A DNA stretch of 64,000 nucleotides from Marinirhabdus sp963793275 (GTDB taxonomy: Bacteria > Bacteroidota > Bacteroidia > Flavobacteriales > Flavobacteriaceae), in assembly GCA_963793275.1 (NCBI GenBank), contig CAWBZL010000001.1:310001-374000 (forward strand). The letters run 5' to 3'. The notes below the pieces were generated by a model. It was not told where the DNA came from. It was given only the letters and a program-made list of their open reading frames with translations, and ran no database searches. Below are positions 33,308 to 42,862 of the stretch, piece after piece. The translations under genes and the position numbers were made by a program. Each line of letters opens with the position of its first letter. The stretch's first letter is position 1.

Positions 33308-35938
33308 CTACTGCAATCCAGCCAAACTCGCTTTAATTGTTTCAATCTTCGCCAGGGCATCGGCTTCTTTCTGTTTTTCTATTGCGACCACCTGTTCGGG
33401 TGCACCCGCTACAAAACGTTCGTTACTCAATTTTTTCTGAACGCTTTTTAGAAAACCTTCGGTATATTTTAATTCTTCCCGAAGTTTTTCTATTTCTTCT
33501 TCCACATTAATAGCGCCTTCAATAGGAATAAAATATTCGTTCGATTTTACACGGAAACTTAATGCTCCATCCACCGCAGCATCTACGTAGTGTAGTTCTG
33601 AAATATTCCCTAATTTTGAGATCACAGCATCAAACTGAGTGCTATTCTTATCATTATTAAGTACCGAAAGTGAGATGGTATCTTTAAATGAAATATTTTT
33701 TTCCTTTCTAATAGTTCTAATGCCCGAGATCACATCGGCAGCAACGTCAAAGCCTTTAATTAGCTGCTCGTCAATAGCCGAAGTTTTTGGCCATTCACTT
33801 ACAATAAGTGCTTCTTGCGGAGATCTTTCAGCAATATCCTGCCAGATCTCCTCACTTATAAAAGGCACAAACGGATGTAATACTTTTAAATTATCTTCAA
33901 GAATTGAAATTACTTCAGCATACGTTTCGGAAGCTATCGGTTGCTCATATCCTGGTTTAATCATTTCCAGCAACCAGGAACAGAAATCGTCCCACACCAA
34001 TTTATAGGTAGCCATTAACGCATCGCTAATTCTGTATTTGCTATAATGATCTTCAATTTCGACAATGGCTTTCTGAAATTTACTTTTATACCAGGTAATG
34101 GCAATTTTTGACGCTTGGGACGCTTGTTCAGTTTCAGAAACTTCCCAACCGTCGATCAAGCGATAGGCATTCCATATTTTATTCACAAACCCACTACCCT
34201 GTTTACATAAATCTTCATCAAACATCAAGTCGTTTCCAGCGGGTGAACTCAAGAGCATCCCAACACGTACGCCATCTGCGCCGTATCTGTTCATCAACGC
34301 AATAGGATCTGGCGAGTTTCCTAAAGACTTACTCATCTTTCGGCGTTGTTTGTCTCGCACGATGCCTGTTAAATATACATTGGTAAACGGTTTTTCGTCC
34401 CGGTATTCGTAGCCGGCAATAATCATTCGGGCTACCCAGAAAAACAAAATCTCTGGTGCTGTTACCAGATCGTTTGTGGGGTAATAGTAATTTATTTCGT
34501 CATTATCGGGCTCCATAATTCCGTTAAAAACGCTTATGGGCCATAACCAGGACGAGAACCAGGTGTCTAGTGCATCCGGGTCTTGTTTTAAATCGGTAAT
34601 TTTTAATGTAGTATTATTAGTTTTTTCCTGAGCCAGCTTTAATGCCTCCTCTATGGTTTCTGCTACTACGTAATCTTCTTTACCATCGCCATAGAAATAT
34701 GCAGGAATTTGGTGTCCCCACCATAATTGTCGTGAGATATTCCAATCCCGAACGTTCTCCATCCAGTGACGGTAGGTATTTATGAATTTTTCGGGAACCA
34801 GATGCACATCTTTTTCCAACACAGCATCCAGGGCAGGTTTTGCCAACTGTTTCATATCAAGAAACCATTGGTCGCTCAATTTTGGTTCAATTATCGCACC
34901 TGTTCTTTCGCTTGTCCCTATTTTATTGGTGTGCTCTTCGGTTTTTGTTAAAACACCCAGTTCTTCCAGTTCTTTAATAATTTCTCTGCGGACCACAAAA
35001 CGATCTTTTCCTTCATAATGCATCCCGAAACTATTGAGCGTAGCATCATCATTAAAAATATCGATCACTTCCAGTTTATGTGTATCTCCAAGCACTTTGT
35101 CGTTTTCGTCGTGTGCCGGGGTAACTTTTAGGCATCCTGTACCAAACTCTACATCTACATAGTCGTCTTCAATAATAGGAATTACACGCTCGCAGATAGG
35201 CACAATGGCCTTTTTTCCTTTTAAATGCTTAAAACGGTCGTCATTGGGATTAATACAAATAGCAGTATCTCCCATGATAGTTTCGGGACGTGTGGTTGCG
35301 ATAGTTAAGAAATCTTCAGACCCTTCTATCTTATACTTTAAATAATATAGATTTCCTTGTTTCTCTACATAATTTACCTCTTCGTCACTCAGGGTGGTTT
35401 TTGCCTGTGGATCCCAGTTCACCATGCGGTAGCCTCGGTACACCTTACCTTTGTTGTATAGATCTACAAAAACCCTGATAACCGATTTGGACAAATCTTC
35501 GTCCATGGTAAACTTGGTGCGTTCCCAGTCACAGGAAGCACCCAGTTTTTTAAGCTGTTCCAAGATAATACCGCCGTGCTTGTGTGTCCATTCCCAGGCG
35601 TGCTCCAGAAATTGTTCACGTGTAAGGCTACTTTTTTCAATGCCTTCCGCTTTCAGTTTTGCTACAACTTTTGCCTCGGTTGCAATAGAAGCATGGTCTG
35701 TACCCGGCACCCAGCAGGCGTTAAAGCCCTTTAAACGGGCACGACGTATGAGTACATCCTGCAAAGTATTATTCAACATATGGCCCATATGCAGTACACC
35801 GGTTACGTTTGGTGGTGGGATCACAATGGTGTAAGGTTCTTTATCGTTCACTTCAGAATGAAAATAACCGTGCTCCATCCAGTAGTCGTACCACTTGTTT
35901 TCCACAGATTGTGCGTTATATTTTGCAGCTAATGCCAT
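33308..35938 (-). CDS. valS: Valyl-tRNA synthetase
   Basis: An 876-residue class I aminoacyl-tRNA synthetase. The HIGH-type motif HMGH is at 50-53 and KMSKS at 534-538. The editing domain spans about 190-340 (TTRPETIMGDTA), the zinc-free WWGHQIPAYFYG block precedes KMSKS, and a C-terminal coiled-coil arm covers about 805-876. Full length. Secure. Confidence 0.98.
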   Translation of the reverse strand: MALAAKYNAQSVENKWYDYWMEHGYFHSEVNDKEPYTIVIPPPNVTGVLHMGHMLNNTLQDVLIRRARLKGFNACWVPGTDHASIATEAKVVAKLKAEGIEKSSLTREQFLEHAWEWTHKHGGIILEQLKKLGASCDWERTKFTMDEDLSKSVIRVFVDLYNKGKVYRGYRMVNWDPQAKTTLSDEEVNYVEKQGNLYYLKYKIEGSEDFLTIATTRPETIMGDTAICINPNDDRFKHLKGKKAIVPICERVIPIIEDDYVDVEFGTGCLKVTPAHDENDKVLGDTHKLEVIDIFNDDATLNSFGMHYEGKDRFVVRREIIKELEELGVLTKTEEHTNKIGTSERTGAIIEPKLSDQWFLDMKQLAKPALDAVLEKDVHLVPEKFINTYRHWMENVRDWNISRQLWWGHQIPAYFYGDGKEDYVVAETIEEALKLAQEKTNNTTLKITDLKQDPDALDTWFSSWLWPISVFNGIMEPDNDEINYYYPTNDLVTAPEILFFWVARMIIAGYEYRDEKPFTNVYLTGIVRDKQRRKMSKSLGNSPDPIALMNRYGADGVRVGMLLSSPAGNDLMFDEDLCKQGSGFVNKIWNAYRLIDGWEVSETEQASQASKIAITWYKSKFQKAIVEIEDHYSKYRISDALMATYKLVWDDFCSWLLEMIKPGYEQPIASETYAEVISILEDNLKVLHPFVPFISEEIWQDIAERSPQEALIVSEWPKTSAIDEQLIKGFDVAADVISGIRTIRKEKNISFKDTISLSVLNNDKNSTQFDAVISKLGNISELHYVDAAVDGALSFRVKSNEYFIPIEGAINVEEEIEKLREELKYTEGFLKSVQKKLSNERFVAGAPEQVVAIEKQKEADALAKIETIKASLAGLQ

Positions 35939-36019
35939 AGTTTGGTCTAATTTTTGAAATAAACAACAAAAATAGTACTTACGGTACTATTATAAAATTA
36001 TTAAAGTGAATAACTTGGT

Positions 36020-36050
36020 TTGCAGGTTGCGTAAAAGTTGCCTACATTAG
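36020..36050 (+). promoter_or_regulatory. Putative promoter of DUF1573 gene
   Basis: TTG 36020-36022, a 20-nt spacer, TACATTAG 36043-36050 (one mismatch to TAnnTTTG). The leader to ATG 36073 is about 16 nt. Confidence 0.5.
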
Positions 36051-36072
36051 CCAGACCAAAATCTTAGAAATT

Positions 36073-36462
36073 ATGAAAAAATTACTATTAGTTGCCGTGG
36101 TATTATTTGCAGGAGTTGCAATGAATGCACAGGCAAAATTTAAGTTTAAAACCGAAACTATCGATTATGGTAAAGTAGCCAAAGGCAGTGACGGTGTACG
36201 TGTTTTTGAATTCACCAACGTAGGTGATCAGCCACTGGTTGTAACCGATGTAAAATCCAGCTGTGGATGTACTATCCCAAAGAAGCCAAAAGGGCCTGTT
36301 GCTCCTGGTGAAACCGGTGTTATTGAAGTAAAATACGACACGCAAAACAAAGTAGGTTCAATTAGAAAAACGGTAACCGTTTATTCTAATGCAGATGAGC
36401 CTGTAAAAGCGTTAAAAATTAAAGGAGAAGTTTTACCTGAAGGACAAAGCGTTATGCAGTAA
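36073..36462 (+). CDS. DUF1573 secreted protein
   Basis: A 129-residue exported protein. The signal peptide MKKLLLVAVVLFAGVAMNAQA is followed by one Ig-like beta-sandwich with the family hallmarks FEFTNVGDQPLVVTDVKSSC and GCTIP, PGETGVIEVKYDT and VYSNADEP. A Cys pair (SSCGC) is at about 63-65. DUF1573 proteins are abundant in Bacteroidetes and of unknown function. The monocistronic unit has a putative promoter and a strong terminator. Confidence 0.92.
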   Translation: MKKLLLVAVVLFAGVAMNAQAKFKFKTETIDYGKVAKGSDGVRVFEFTNVGDQPLVVTDVKSSCGCTIPKKPKGPVAPGETGVIEVKYDTQNKVGSIRKTVTVYSNADEPVKALKIKGEVLPEGQSVMQ

Positions 36463-36485
36463 ATCTTTACTTGTTTATATATATG

Positions 36486-36517
36486 AAGCCGATTCTTATC
36501 TGAATCGGCTTTTTTTA
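36486..36517 (+). terminator. Terminator of DUF1573 gene
   Basis: AAGCCGATTC (36486-36495) pairs with GAATCGGCTT (36502-36511) around 6 nt, and seven Ts end the run. It touches the end of the convergent aspartyl protease gene. Confidence 0.88.
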
Positions 36518-37867
36518 TAGCAGTTTGCGGAGTTTAAATTTCTTTTTAAAACGTTTTCCATCCCGTTCAATAAGCATATAAATAGTCCTGTCTGCTTTGG
36601 AACTAAACAAAGCCGAAAGCTCATATAGTTTGTACTTATATGCAGCTCTGTTATTTACCGAAACCACCTCATCACCTTCCTGGAGTCCTGCCTGGGAAGC
36701 TGGCGAACCTTCCCTAAGATCGGCAATCACAATTCTTGGCGCCAGAAAAAAAGAAAATACAGGATTCACAGGAATAGTGATAGCACCATTATTACGGTCG
36801 CTTTGGCTTAAATTTAAAGAACCGGTCCTAACCTCCTGCACATCCTTAACTGTTACAGTACCATCGTGCTGTAGTGTAATACCAGACATATTATAGTAAA
36901 AAGGCTTCGAGAAATTGGAGTTCTTTTTTAGAAACATCTTTCCGTTCGGGTAATCCATATAGACTGTAAAACGCTTTAGAACGGCAGCTCCCAGGCTACC
37001 TTCTCTGTGTTTAAAGAAAACAATATTTTTTAGAGCTGCCTCATTTGGGAATGAAGCACTTACATTATGTAAACTATAGGAGCCCATACCAAGTTCATTG
37101 ATCTTCGATCGTTTTCCAAAAATATTTCCGCTAAGACCTAATCCTAAAAAATCATGAAAGTAATTTTTAGGTTCTTCTGAAATATATTTCTTTTCCCTAA
37201 AAAGCCACAACCCATCACTGGAGCCAGAGTCTATGAGTAATTGTATTGCTGAAAGTCCGCTTTCTTCTGAAACTTTAACCGATACAAAAGGTTTATTGGC
37301 TTGAAACTGCAAATCGAATTCCTCACATTTGCGCCAGGGTTTTCTTTTTTGAAGTTTTGGGTTGTATATCGTAAGTTTTGATGAAATATAATCGGTTTTT
37401 ACCACAAAATTTTTAAAGAAATCGTATCCTAAAATTCCGTGTACCGGCACCCCCATTCTTGATGAAAAATTAAACGTTTCGTCAAAAACAACATAGAGAG
37501 CATGCTTTTTATCAACCGCTTTTCCCACCTGCAATGTATTATTTTTGCTTTCCAGAGCATTAATAACACCTCCATTTCCCAGACCTCTAATTTTTTTAGG
37601 TATGGCGTTATTTAAGTTTAAAGAATCATTTTCAGCAATACTGAAGACCAGGGTAGTGTTGACACCCGTATCTAATAAAAATGAGAGTTTTGTACCGTTC
37701 AATTCTACCGGGATAATAACCAGGTTATTTACCAATTCAAATTTCACTTTGTCTCTTTTTAATCCTTCGGGAAGGGCAAATCCATCTTGCGCCATAAGCA
37801 GTGTTTGGCTTCCTAAAAGAAACAGCACCAATAGGATTGAGGATATATAAATACGTGAAATTTGCAT
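36515..37867 (-). CDS. Retropepsin-like aspartyl protease with PDZ domain
   Basis: A 450-residue exported protein. A signal peptide (about 1-27, ending LMAQ) leads to two aspartyl-protease lobes, each with an Asp-Thr/Ser-Gly site: LLDTGVNTT (D66) and LLIDSGSSDG. A C-terminal PDZ domain covers about 370-440 (REGSPASQAGLQEGDEVVSV). Such proteins are common in Bacteroidetes; substrates are unknown. I use ATG 37867 (MQISRIY) rather than a TTG three codons earlier. Confidence 0.88.
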   Translation of the reverse strand: MQISRIYISSILLVLFLLGSQTLLMAQDGFALPEGLKRDKVKFELVNNLVIIPVELNGTKLSFLLDTGVNTTLVFSIAENDSLNLNNAIPKKIRGLGNGGVINALESKNNTLQVGKAVDKKHALYVVFDETFNFSSRMGVPVHGILGYDFFKNFVVKTDYISSKLTIYNPKLQKRKPWRKCEEFDLQFQANKPFVSVKVSEESGLSAIQLLIDSGSSDGLWLFREKKYISEEPKNYFHDFLGLGLSGNIFGKRSKINELGMGSYSLHNVSASFPNEAALKNIVFFKHREGSLGAAVLKRFTVYMDYPNGKMFLKKNSNFSKPFYYNMSGITLQHDGTVTVKDVQEVRTGSLNLSQSDRNNGAITIPVNPVFSFFLAPRIVIADLREGSPASQAGLQEGDEVVSVNNRAAYKYKLYELSALFSSKADRTIYMLIERDGKRFKKKFKLRKLL

Positions 37868-37960
37868 ACACTTCAAGATAAAAAAAATAACGTATCTCCC
37901 GTTATAACTATGTGTATTTATGGAATATATTTCGCAACTTTGTTTCTTAATAAAAAACTC

Positions 37961-39151
37961 ATGCCAGAAGTATCTTCAAAAGGCGCCAGAATGCCAGAGT
38001 CACCTATTAGAAAACTGGTGCCGTACGCCGAAATTGCCTATAAAAATAATAAAACCGTATATCACTTAAATATTGGCCAGCCAGACATTAAAAGTCCTCA
38101 GATAGCTATGGACGCTGTGGCGCACCATAATTTGGAAATTTTAGCCTACACCCGTTCCGAGGGCTCTGAACCATATCGCACCAAAATTGCTGCCTATTAT
38201 CACCGAAATAATATAAAGGTAAATGCAAGCGATATAATTGTAACAACCGGCGGTAGCGAAGCACTTCTATTTGCCATGGGAACCATTGCAGACCAGGGCG
38301 ACGAAATTATTATCCCGGAACCTTTTTATGCCAACTACAACGGTTTTGCAACAGCAAGTGGTATAAATATAGTACCCGTAATTTCAAAAATTGAGAACAA
38401 CTTTGCATTGCCTCCAATTTCAGAATTTGAAAAGCTTATCACTCCCAAAACAAAAGCTATTTTAATTTGTAATCCTGGTAATCCTACAGGGTATTTATAC
38501 TCCAAAGAGGAAATTGAAACGCTGGCAAAAATTGTAAAAAAACACGATCTTTTTTTAGTTGCAGACGAGGTATATAGGGAGTTCACGTATGACGGGCATA
38601 AACACTATTCCATCCTGGAAGTGGATGGTATGCAGGAAAATGGAATTATTATAGATTCGGTTTCAAAACGTTATAGTATGTGCGGTGCGCGCATTGGTTG
38701 TTTGGTTTCAAAAAACCACGAAGTTATTAATACCGCGTTAAAGTTTGCACAAGCACGACTAAGCCCTCCTACTTTCGCTCAAATTGCCAGTGAGGCAGCG
38801 CTTAATACCCCGCAAAAATATTTTGACGAAGTTATTGAAGAATACAAAGACCGCAGAGATACGCTTATTGAGCTTTTGGAAGCCATTCCCGGCGTAAAAG
38901 TAGGACACCCAAAAGGTGCTTTTTACTGCATTGCAGAATTACCTGTAAAAGACAGCGACTTGTTCGCTCAATGGCTTCTTGAGGAATTTGATGTAGAAGG
39001 AGAAACCGTTATGGTAGCTCCGGCGGCAGGTTTTTATTCCAGTCCAGGTGTCGGGAAAAATCAAATACGTATTGCGTATGTACTTCGAAAAGAGAGTTTG
39101 ATAAAAGCAGTAAACATCTTAAAGATCGCCTTAGAAGAATATCAGGATTAA
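37961..39151 (+). CDS. PLP-dependent class I/II aminotransferase
   Basis: A 396-residue fold-type I aminotransferase. It has YHLNIGQPD near the N-terminus, ICNPGNPTGYLYS for cofactor/substrate contacts, VADEVYREFTYDG with the PLP-binding Asp, and the Schiff-base lysine in DSVSKRYSMCGARIG. Several substrates (aspartate, aromatic or branched amino acids) are possible. I chose ATG 37961 (MPEVSSKGARMPES) over a longer frame overlapping the divergent protease gene. The TAATG junction couples it to murB. Confidence 0.9.
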   Translation: MPEVSSKGARMPESPIRKLVPYAEIAYKNNKTVYHLNIGQPDIKSPQIAMDAVAHHNLEILAYTRSEGSEPYRTKIAAYYHRNNIKVNASDIIVTTGGSEALLFAMGTIADQGDEIIIPEPFYANYNGFATASGINIVPVISKIENNFALPPISEFEKLITPKTKAILICNPGNPTGYLYSKEEIETLAKIVKKHDLFLVADEVYREFTYDGHKHYSILEVDGMQENGIIIDSVSKRYSMCGARIGCLVSKNHEVINTALKFAQARLSPPTFAQIASEAALNTPQKYFDEVIEEYKDRRDTLIELLEAIPGVKVGHPKGAFYCIAELPVKDSDLFAQWLLEEFDVEGETVMVAPAAGFYSSPGVGKNQIRIAYVLRKESLIKAVNILKIALEEYQD

Positions 39152-40164
39152 TGCAGATAGAAGCTCAAAAATCTCTTAAAAATTATAATACGTTCGGTAT
39201 TGATGTGACGGCTGAAGCATTTATTACCGTAAAAACTGTTAATGAGCTAAAGGAAGTTTTATCTGAACATCCCAATACCCCCTTATTTTTGTTGGGGGGA
39301 GGAAGTAATATGCTACTTACAAAAACGGTGGACTCCCTGGTTATTCATCTGGATTTAAAGGGAATTTCGGTAGTTTCAGAAAATGATGCCGTTGTTCAGT
39401 TAAAGGTAATGGCCGGAGAAAACTGGCACGAGTTTGTCCAGTATTGTATAAAAAACAACTACGGTGGCATCGAAAATATGTCTTTAATACCTGGTAATAC
39501 GGGTACGGCACCTATTCAAAACATTGGAGCATATGGTGTAGAACTTAAAGATACGTTCGTGAGCTGCGAGGCACTTCATATTAAAACACAGGAACTTAAA
39601 GTATTCGATAAAGAAGCGTGCAACTTCGGGTATCGTAATTCGGTATTTAAAAATGAATTAAAAGGTGCGTATATAATTACCAGCGTTACCTTTCAGCTCA
39701 CTAAAAAAGATCATATTTTAAATACAGGTTATGGTGCTATTTCGGAGCATTTAGTATCAAAAAATATACAAAACCCTTCTATAAAGGATATTTCAGAAGC
39801 TGTAATAGCTATTCGCCAATCTAAACTCCCAGACCCGAAGGAACTAGGCAATAGTGGTAGTTTTTTCAAAAATCCGGTGCTTTCGGCAGAAGAATTTCAG
39901 CAATTCAGAAAAAACAACCCGGAAGCCCCTTTTTATGAGGTTTCCGCAACAACATTTAAAATACCTGCAGGATGGCTTATTGAAAAAGCCGGCTTTAAAG
40001 GAAAACGTTTTGGTGACGCCGGGGTTCATAAAAACCAGGCACTCGTTCTGGTTAACTACGGAAACGCAACAGGTGAAGAAATTTGGGGACTTGCGTTAAA
40101 AATTCAGGAAAAAGTAAAAGCTCAATATAATATTTACATTGAGCCCGAGGTTAATATTTTCTAA
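39151..40164 (+). CDS. murB: UDP-N-acetylenolpyruvoylglucosamine reductase
   Basis: A 337-residue FAD enzyme of peptidoglycan synthesis that makes UDP-MurNAc. It has NTFGIDVTAEAF, the FAD block LLGGGSNMLLT, IPGNTGTAPIQNIGAYGVEL, YRNSVFK and GNSGSFFKNP (catalytic Ser). Length and the type I layout fit the E. coli-like form. Its start overlaps the aminotransferase stop by one base. Confidence 0.97.
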   Translation: MQIEAQKSLKNYNTFGIDVTAEAFITVKTVNELKEVLSEHPNTPLFLLGGGSNMLLTKTVDSLVIHLDLKGISVVSENDAVVQLKVMAGENWHEFVQYCIKNNYGGIENMSLIPGNTGTAPIQNIGAYGVELKDTFVSCEALHIKTQELKVFDKEACNFGYRNSVFKNELKGAYIITSVTFQLTKKDHILNTGYGAISEHLVSKNIQNPSIKDISEAVIAIRQSKLPDPKELGNSGSFFKNPVLSAEEFQQFRKNNPEAPFYEVSATTFKIPAGWLIEKAGFKGKRFGDAGVHKNQALVLVNYGNATGEEIWGLALKIQEKVKAQYNIYIEPEVNIF

Positions 40165-40173
40165 CATCTTTAA

Positions 40174-40776
40174 TTAGTTTAGCACACCACTTGCTATGTG
40201 GATTACCCCGTTACTAGCTAATATATCGCTTTTATATAAGGCAACTTTATGTCCAGCATCGTTTGCTATAACAATATTATCTCCATCCATAGTAACTTTT
40301 ATCTTACCACCTCCAAGCGTTGTAAGTTCCACTTTTTTATTTGCTTTAATAGCCTGAACCATATCGGCAGATGTAGTTTTGCCTTTCACTATATGATTTT
40401 TTAGAAGTAATGCCAATTCTTCTTTTTGGGCAGGATTATTTGTAATGTTCATTTTTTCTGTAAAGACAGAAAAAGAGTCGTTACTGGGTGCAAAAACAGT
40501 GACATCTGAATCAGAATTAATTAAGACATCTGCAATGCCAGCACTTACCATAAGTCTTACAAAGTCTTTTGTATCCCTGTTCTTATTAATTTTAGTCCAC
40601 ACACTGCTTGCCCTGTCTCTCTGGATTTTTGTAAGCGGTTTTCTTTCTTTAATTTCTACTTCTTTTTTTTCTTCTATTTGAGTGGTATCCGCTGCTTTTT
40701 CATTAGCCTCATTTTTACACGAAAATAGTGCCGTTACCGCAAACAGTCCTATTATAAGTAGTTGATTATATTTCAT
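40174..40776 (-). CDS. Fasciclin-domain lipoprotein
   Basis: A 200-residue lipoprotein: signal peptide with lipobox LFSC (C20), an acidic/Lys-rich linker (about 21-60), then one FAS1 domain. The domain blocks are VTVFAPSNDSFSVF, LKNHIVKGKTTSADM, and the C-terminal ILASNGVIHIASGVL. FAS1 domains mediate adhesion or ligand binding at the cell surface. It is probably anchored in the outer membrane. A good promoter lies upstream. Confidence 0.92.
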   Translation of the reverse strand: MKYNQLLIIGLFAVTALFSCKNEANEKAADTTQIEEKKEVEIKERKPLTKIQRDRASSVWTKINKNRDTKDFVRLMVSAGIADVLINSDSDVTVFAPSNDSFSVFTEKMNITNNPAQKEELALLLKNHIVKGKTTSADMVQAIKANKKVELTTLGGGKIKVTMDGDNIVIANDAGHKVALYKSDILASNGVIHIASGVLN

Positions 40777-40797
40777 TTTATCTGTTTTTCTGAAGGC

Positions 40798-40826
40798 TAA
40801 AAATAACTAAATTTCTAAGGCATCAA
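40798..40826 (-). promoter_or_regulatory. Putative promoter of fasciclin gene
   Basis: Minus strand: TTG (40824-40826), 18-nt spacer, TATTTTTA (40798-40805), one mismatch from TAnnTTTG. The leader is about 20 nt. Confidence 0.5.
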
Positions 40827-40838
40827 CAAGAAAGATTG

Positions 40839-40846
40839 TATTTTTG
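40839..40846 (+). promoter_or_regulatory. Putative -7 element of the 68-aa gene
   Basis: TATTTTTG is an exact TAnnTTTG, 17 nt before ATG 40864. A -33 element at normal spacing is not clear. Confidence 0.4.
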
Positions 40847-40863
40847 TAGTCAAAATTATTGTT

Positions 40864-41070
40864 ATGGCAATCTTACTTATCACAATTGTACTTTTATTAT
40901 TGGCAGTCGCCGGAATTGCTATTAAATTATGGGCAAAGAAAGATGGCGAATTTGCTGGAACCTGTGCCAGCCAGAGTCCTTTTTTAAACAAAGAAGGAGA
41001 AGCGTGTGGATTTTGCGGTAAAACTCCGGACCAGTTCGAAAATTGTAACGAAACCACACATACTTCATAA
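40864..41070 (+). CDS. Small Cys-containing membrane protein (68 aa)
   Basis: A 68-residue protein with one N-terminal helix (ILLITIVLLLLAVAGIAIKL) and a soluble tail carrying four cysteines (CASQSPF, CGFC, NC). The CGFCG knot-like pattern suggests a metal site or disulfides. Similar proteins occur in Flavobacteriaceae, labelled membrane or secreted protein (recollection). It is divergent from the fasciclin gene and 31 bp upstream of the glycosyltransferase gene. Confidence 0.7.
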   Translation: MAILLITIVLLLLAVAGIAIKLWAKKDGEFAGTCASQSPFLNKEGEACGFCGKTPDQFENCNETTHTS

Positions 41071-41101
41071 ATTTATCTGACTTTTTTGTAGCGCTTCGCT
41101 T

Positions 41102-42196
41102 ATGGTTTTTCTTTATGTACTGGCAAGCATCGTCTTAGTTAATTGTTGTTATTATGTACTGTTCTCGAAGTTTGCGTTTGCAGCACCTCCCGAAAAACCT
41201 TCAAAAAAATCGTATCCGGTTTCGGTAATCGTGTGCGCTAAAAATGAAGCTGACAATCTTTCAGAAAATATTCCGCATATTCTGGCTCAGGAATACCCGG
41301 ATTTTGAACTTATCCTCATTAATGATGCCTCAAGCGACACTACGCTTGACATTATGGAACATTTCGCCAAAACTGATGACAGGGTTAAATTGGTGAATGT
41401 TAAAAACAACGAAGCATTTTGGGGAAATAAAAAATACGCCCTCACCTTAGGCATAAAAAAAGCACGTAACAAAAGAATGCTCTTTACAGATGCAGATTGT
41501 AAGCCTGCCTCCGAACAATGGCTTACGAAGATGACTGCCACGCTGAACACAAAAACCCAAATAGTATTGGGCTACGGAGCTTACCAAAACAAAAAAGGCT
41601 TTTTAAACAGCCTCATTAGGTTTGAGACGCTGCTCACGGCAACGCAATATTTCGCTTATGCAAAAGCAGGAATGCCTTATATGGGCGTGGGAAGAAATTT
41701 GGCGTATACCAGTAAATTATATTACGACAACAATGGTTTTATGAGTCATATACAACTTCCATCCGGCGATGACGATTTGTTTATAAACGAAACAGCTACG
41801 GCAAACAATACGGTTATTTGTTATGATGAAGATAGTTTTACCCTCTCAAAACCTAAAACAACATTTAAAAGTTGGATGCATCAAAAAAGAAGACATATAA
41901 CAACAGCAAAATTATATAAGCCGAAGCATAAAATACTCCTGGGCCTTTATTACATCGTAAACCTGTTGTTTTGGCTTTTACTGCCACTTTGTTTTATTTT
42001 TTCAAGTTGGAAAATAACACTTGCCATTGTAACATTTAGGTTTTTAGTACAATACGTTGTTGTGGGGAAATCTGCTCAAAAACTCAAAGAAAACAATCTC
42101 ATTCTCTTTATCCCATTCTTAGAATTGTTTTTAATCTGGGTGCAATTAAGTATCTTTATTTTTAATAGTAGTGCAAAACCCACCCGTTGGAAATAA
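41102..42196 (+). CDS. Family 2 glycosyltransferase (membrane)
   Basis: A 364-residue enzyme with an N-terminal helix, a GT-A domain (VSVIVCAKNEADNLSENIP; LINDASSDTT; the metal motif as TDADCKP) and the acceptor-base segment GDDDLFINE, then QKRRH. C-terminal helices lie near 275-300 and 330-350. It transfers a sugar to a membrane acceptor; which one is unknown. Its last 10 bp overlap the ECF sigma factor gene. Confidence 0.9.
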   Translation: MVFLYVLASIVLVNCCYYVLFSKFAFAAPPEKPSKKSYPVSVIVCAKNEADNLSENIPHILAQEYPDFELILINDASSDTTLDIMEHFAKTDDRVKLVNVKNNEAFWGNKKYALTLGIKKARNKRMLFTDADCKPASEQWLTKMTATLNTKTQIVLGYGAYQNKKGFLNSLIRFETLLTATQYFAYAKAGMPYMGVGRNLAYTSKLYYDNNGFMSHIQLPSGDDDLFINETATANNTVICYDEDSFTLSKPKTTFKSWMHQKRRHITTAKLYKPKHKILLGLYYIVNLLFWLLLPLCFIFSSWKITLAIVTFRFLVQYVVVGKSAQKLKENNLILFIPFLELFLIWVQLSIFIFNSSAKPTRWK

Positions 42197-42762
42197 CCAA
42201 AGAATACATCCAGTCAACCATTGAAAATGCCAAAAAAGGGAAGCAGGGAGCCTTTAGTTTTTTACTACATCAGTATTGGAACCAAGTGTATGGATTTCAA
42301 CTTAAAAGGGTGCATTCTGAATACGAAGCCGAAGATATTACCATAGAAACTTTCAGCAAAGCTTTTGACAAACTGGACACTTATAACCCATCCTTTACTT
42401 TTGGGACCTGGCTTATTACCATTTCCAAAAATATACAAATAGATAAGCACCGAAAGAAAAACAAATCTATTTTTTCGAAAACTGCAAATGCTAGCGAGGA
42501 AGAGTTCAAGAAAATTCCGGATCACGCCCCAACAGCCGAAGACAAACTTATCACAGAGCAAAATTTAGCTGAATTATTACGCTATATCAAACAATTAAAA
42601 CCACATTATCAGGACGTTATAAATTTGCGGTATTTTCAGGAGATGTCTTACAATGAAATTTCCGAAAATCTTGAAGAACCACTTAATAACGTAAAAGTAC
42701 GCCTGCTAAGAGCCAGAAAACTCCTTGCCGAGATCATACACTCAAATCGTTTACAGCAATAA
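42187..42762 (+). CDS. ECF-type RNA polymerase sigma factor
   Basis: A 191-residue sigma-70 family factor. Region 2 spans about 24-90 (the EAEDITIETFSKAFDKL block and FGTWLITISKNIQID) and region 4 about 125-180 (LKPHYQDVINLRYFQEMSYN, then LLRARKLL). The start is TTG 42187, overlapping the glycosyltransferase stop by 10 bp, so translation is coupled. No anti-sigma gene follows, so the signal is unknown; envelope or stress genes are the usual targets. Confidence 0.9.
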   Translation: MEITKEYIQSTIENAKKGKQGAFSFLLHQYWNQVYGFQLKRVHSEYEAEDITIETFSKAFDKLDTYNPSFTFGTWLITISKNIQIDKHRKKNKSIFSKTANASEEEFKKIPDHAPTAEDKLITEQNLAELLRYIKQLKPHYQDVINLRYFQEMSYNEISENLEEPLNNVKVRLLRARKLLAEIIHSNRLQQ

Positions 42763-42845
42763 ATTTATTCAATTCTATCACAAACAACTATCTGCCAATA
42801 GATAATCTTGACGCAGGAATCTATTAGTAAGAATTTATAAAACAG

Positions 42846-42853
42846 TATCTTTG
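42846..42853 (+). promoter_or_regulatory. Putative -7 element of lipA
   Basis: TATCTTTG (exact TAnnTTTG) ends 9 bp before ATG 42863, so the leader would be only a few nucleotides. No TTG at the usual spacing. Confidence 0.45.
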
Positions 42854-42862
42854 TATCACTTT

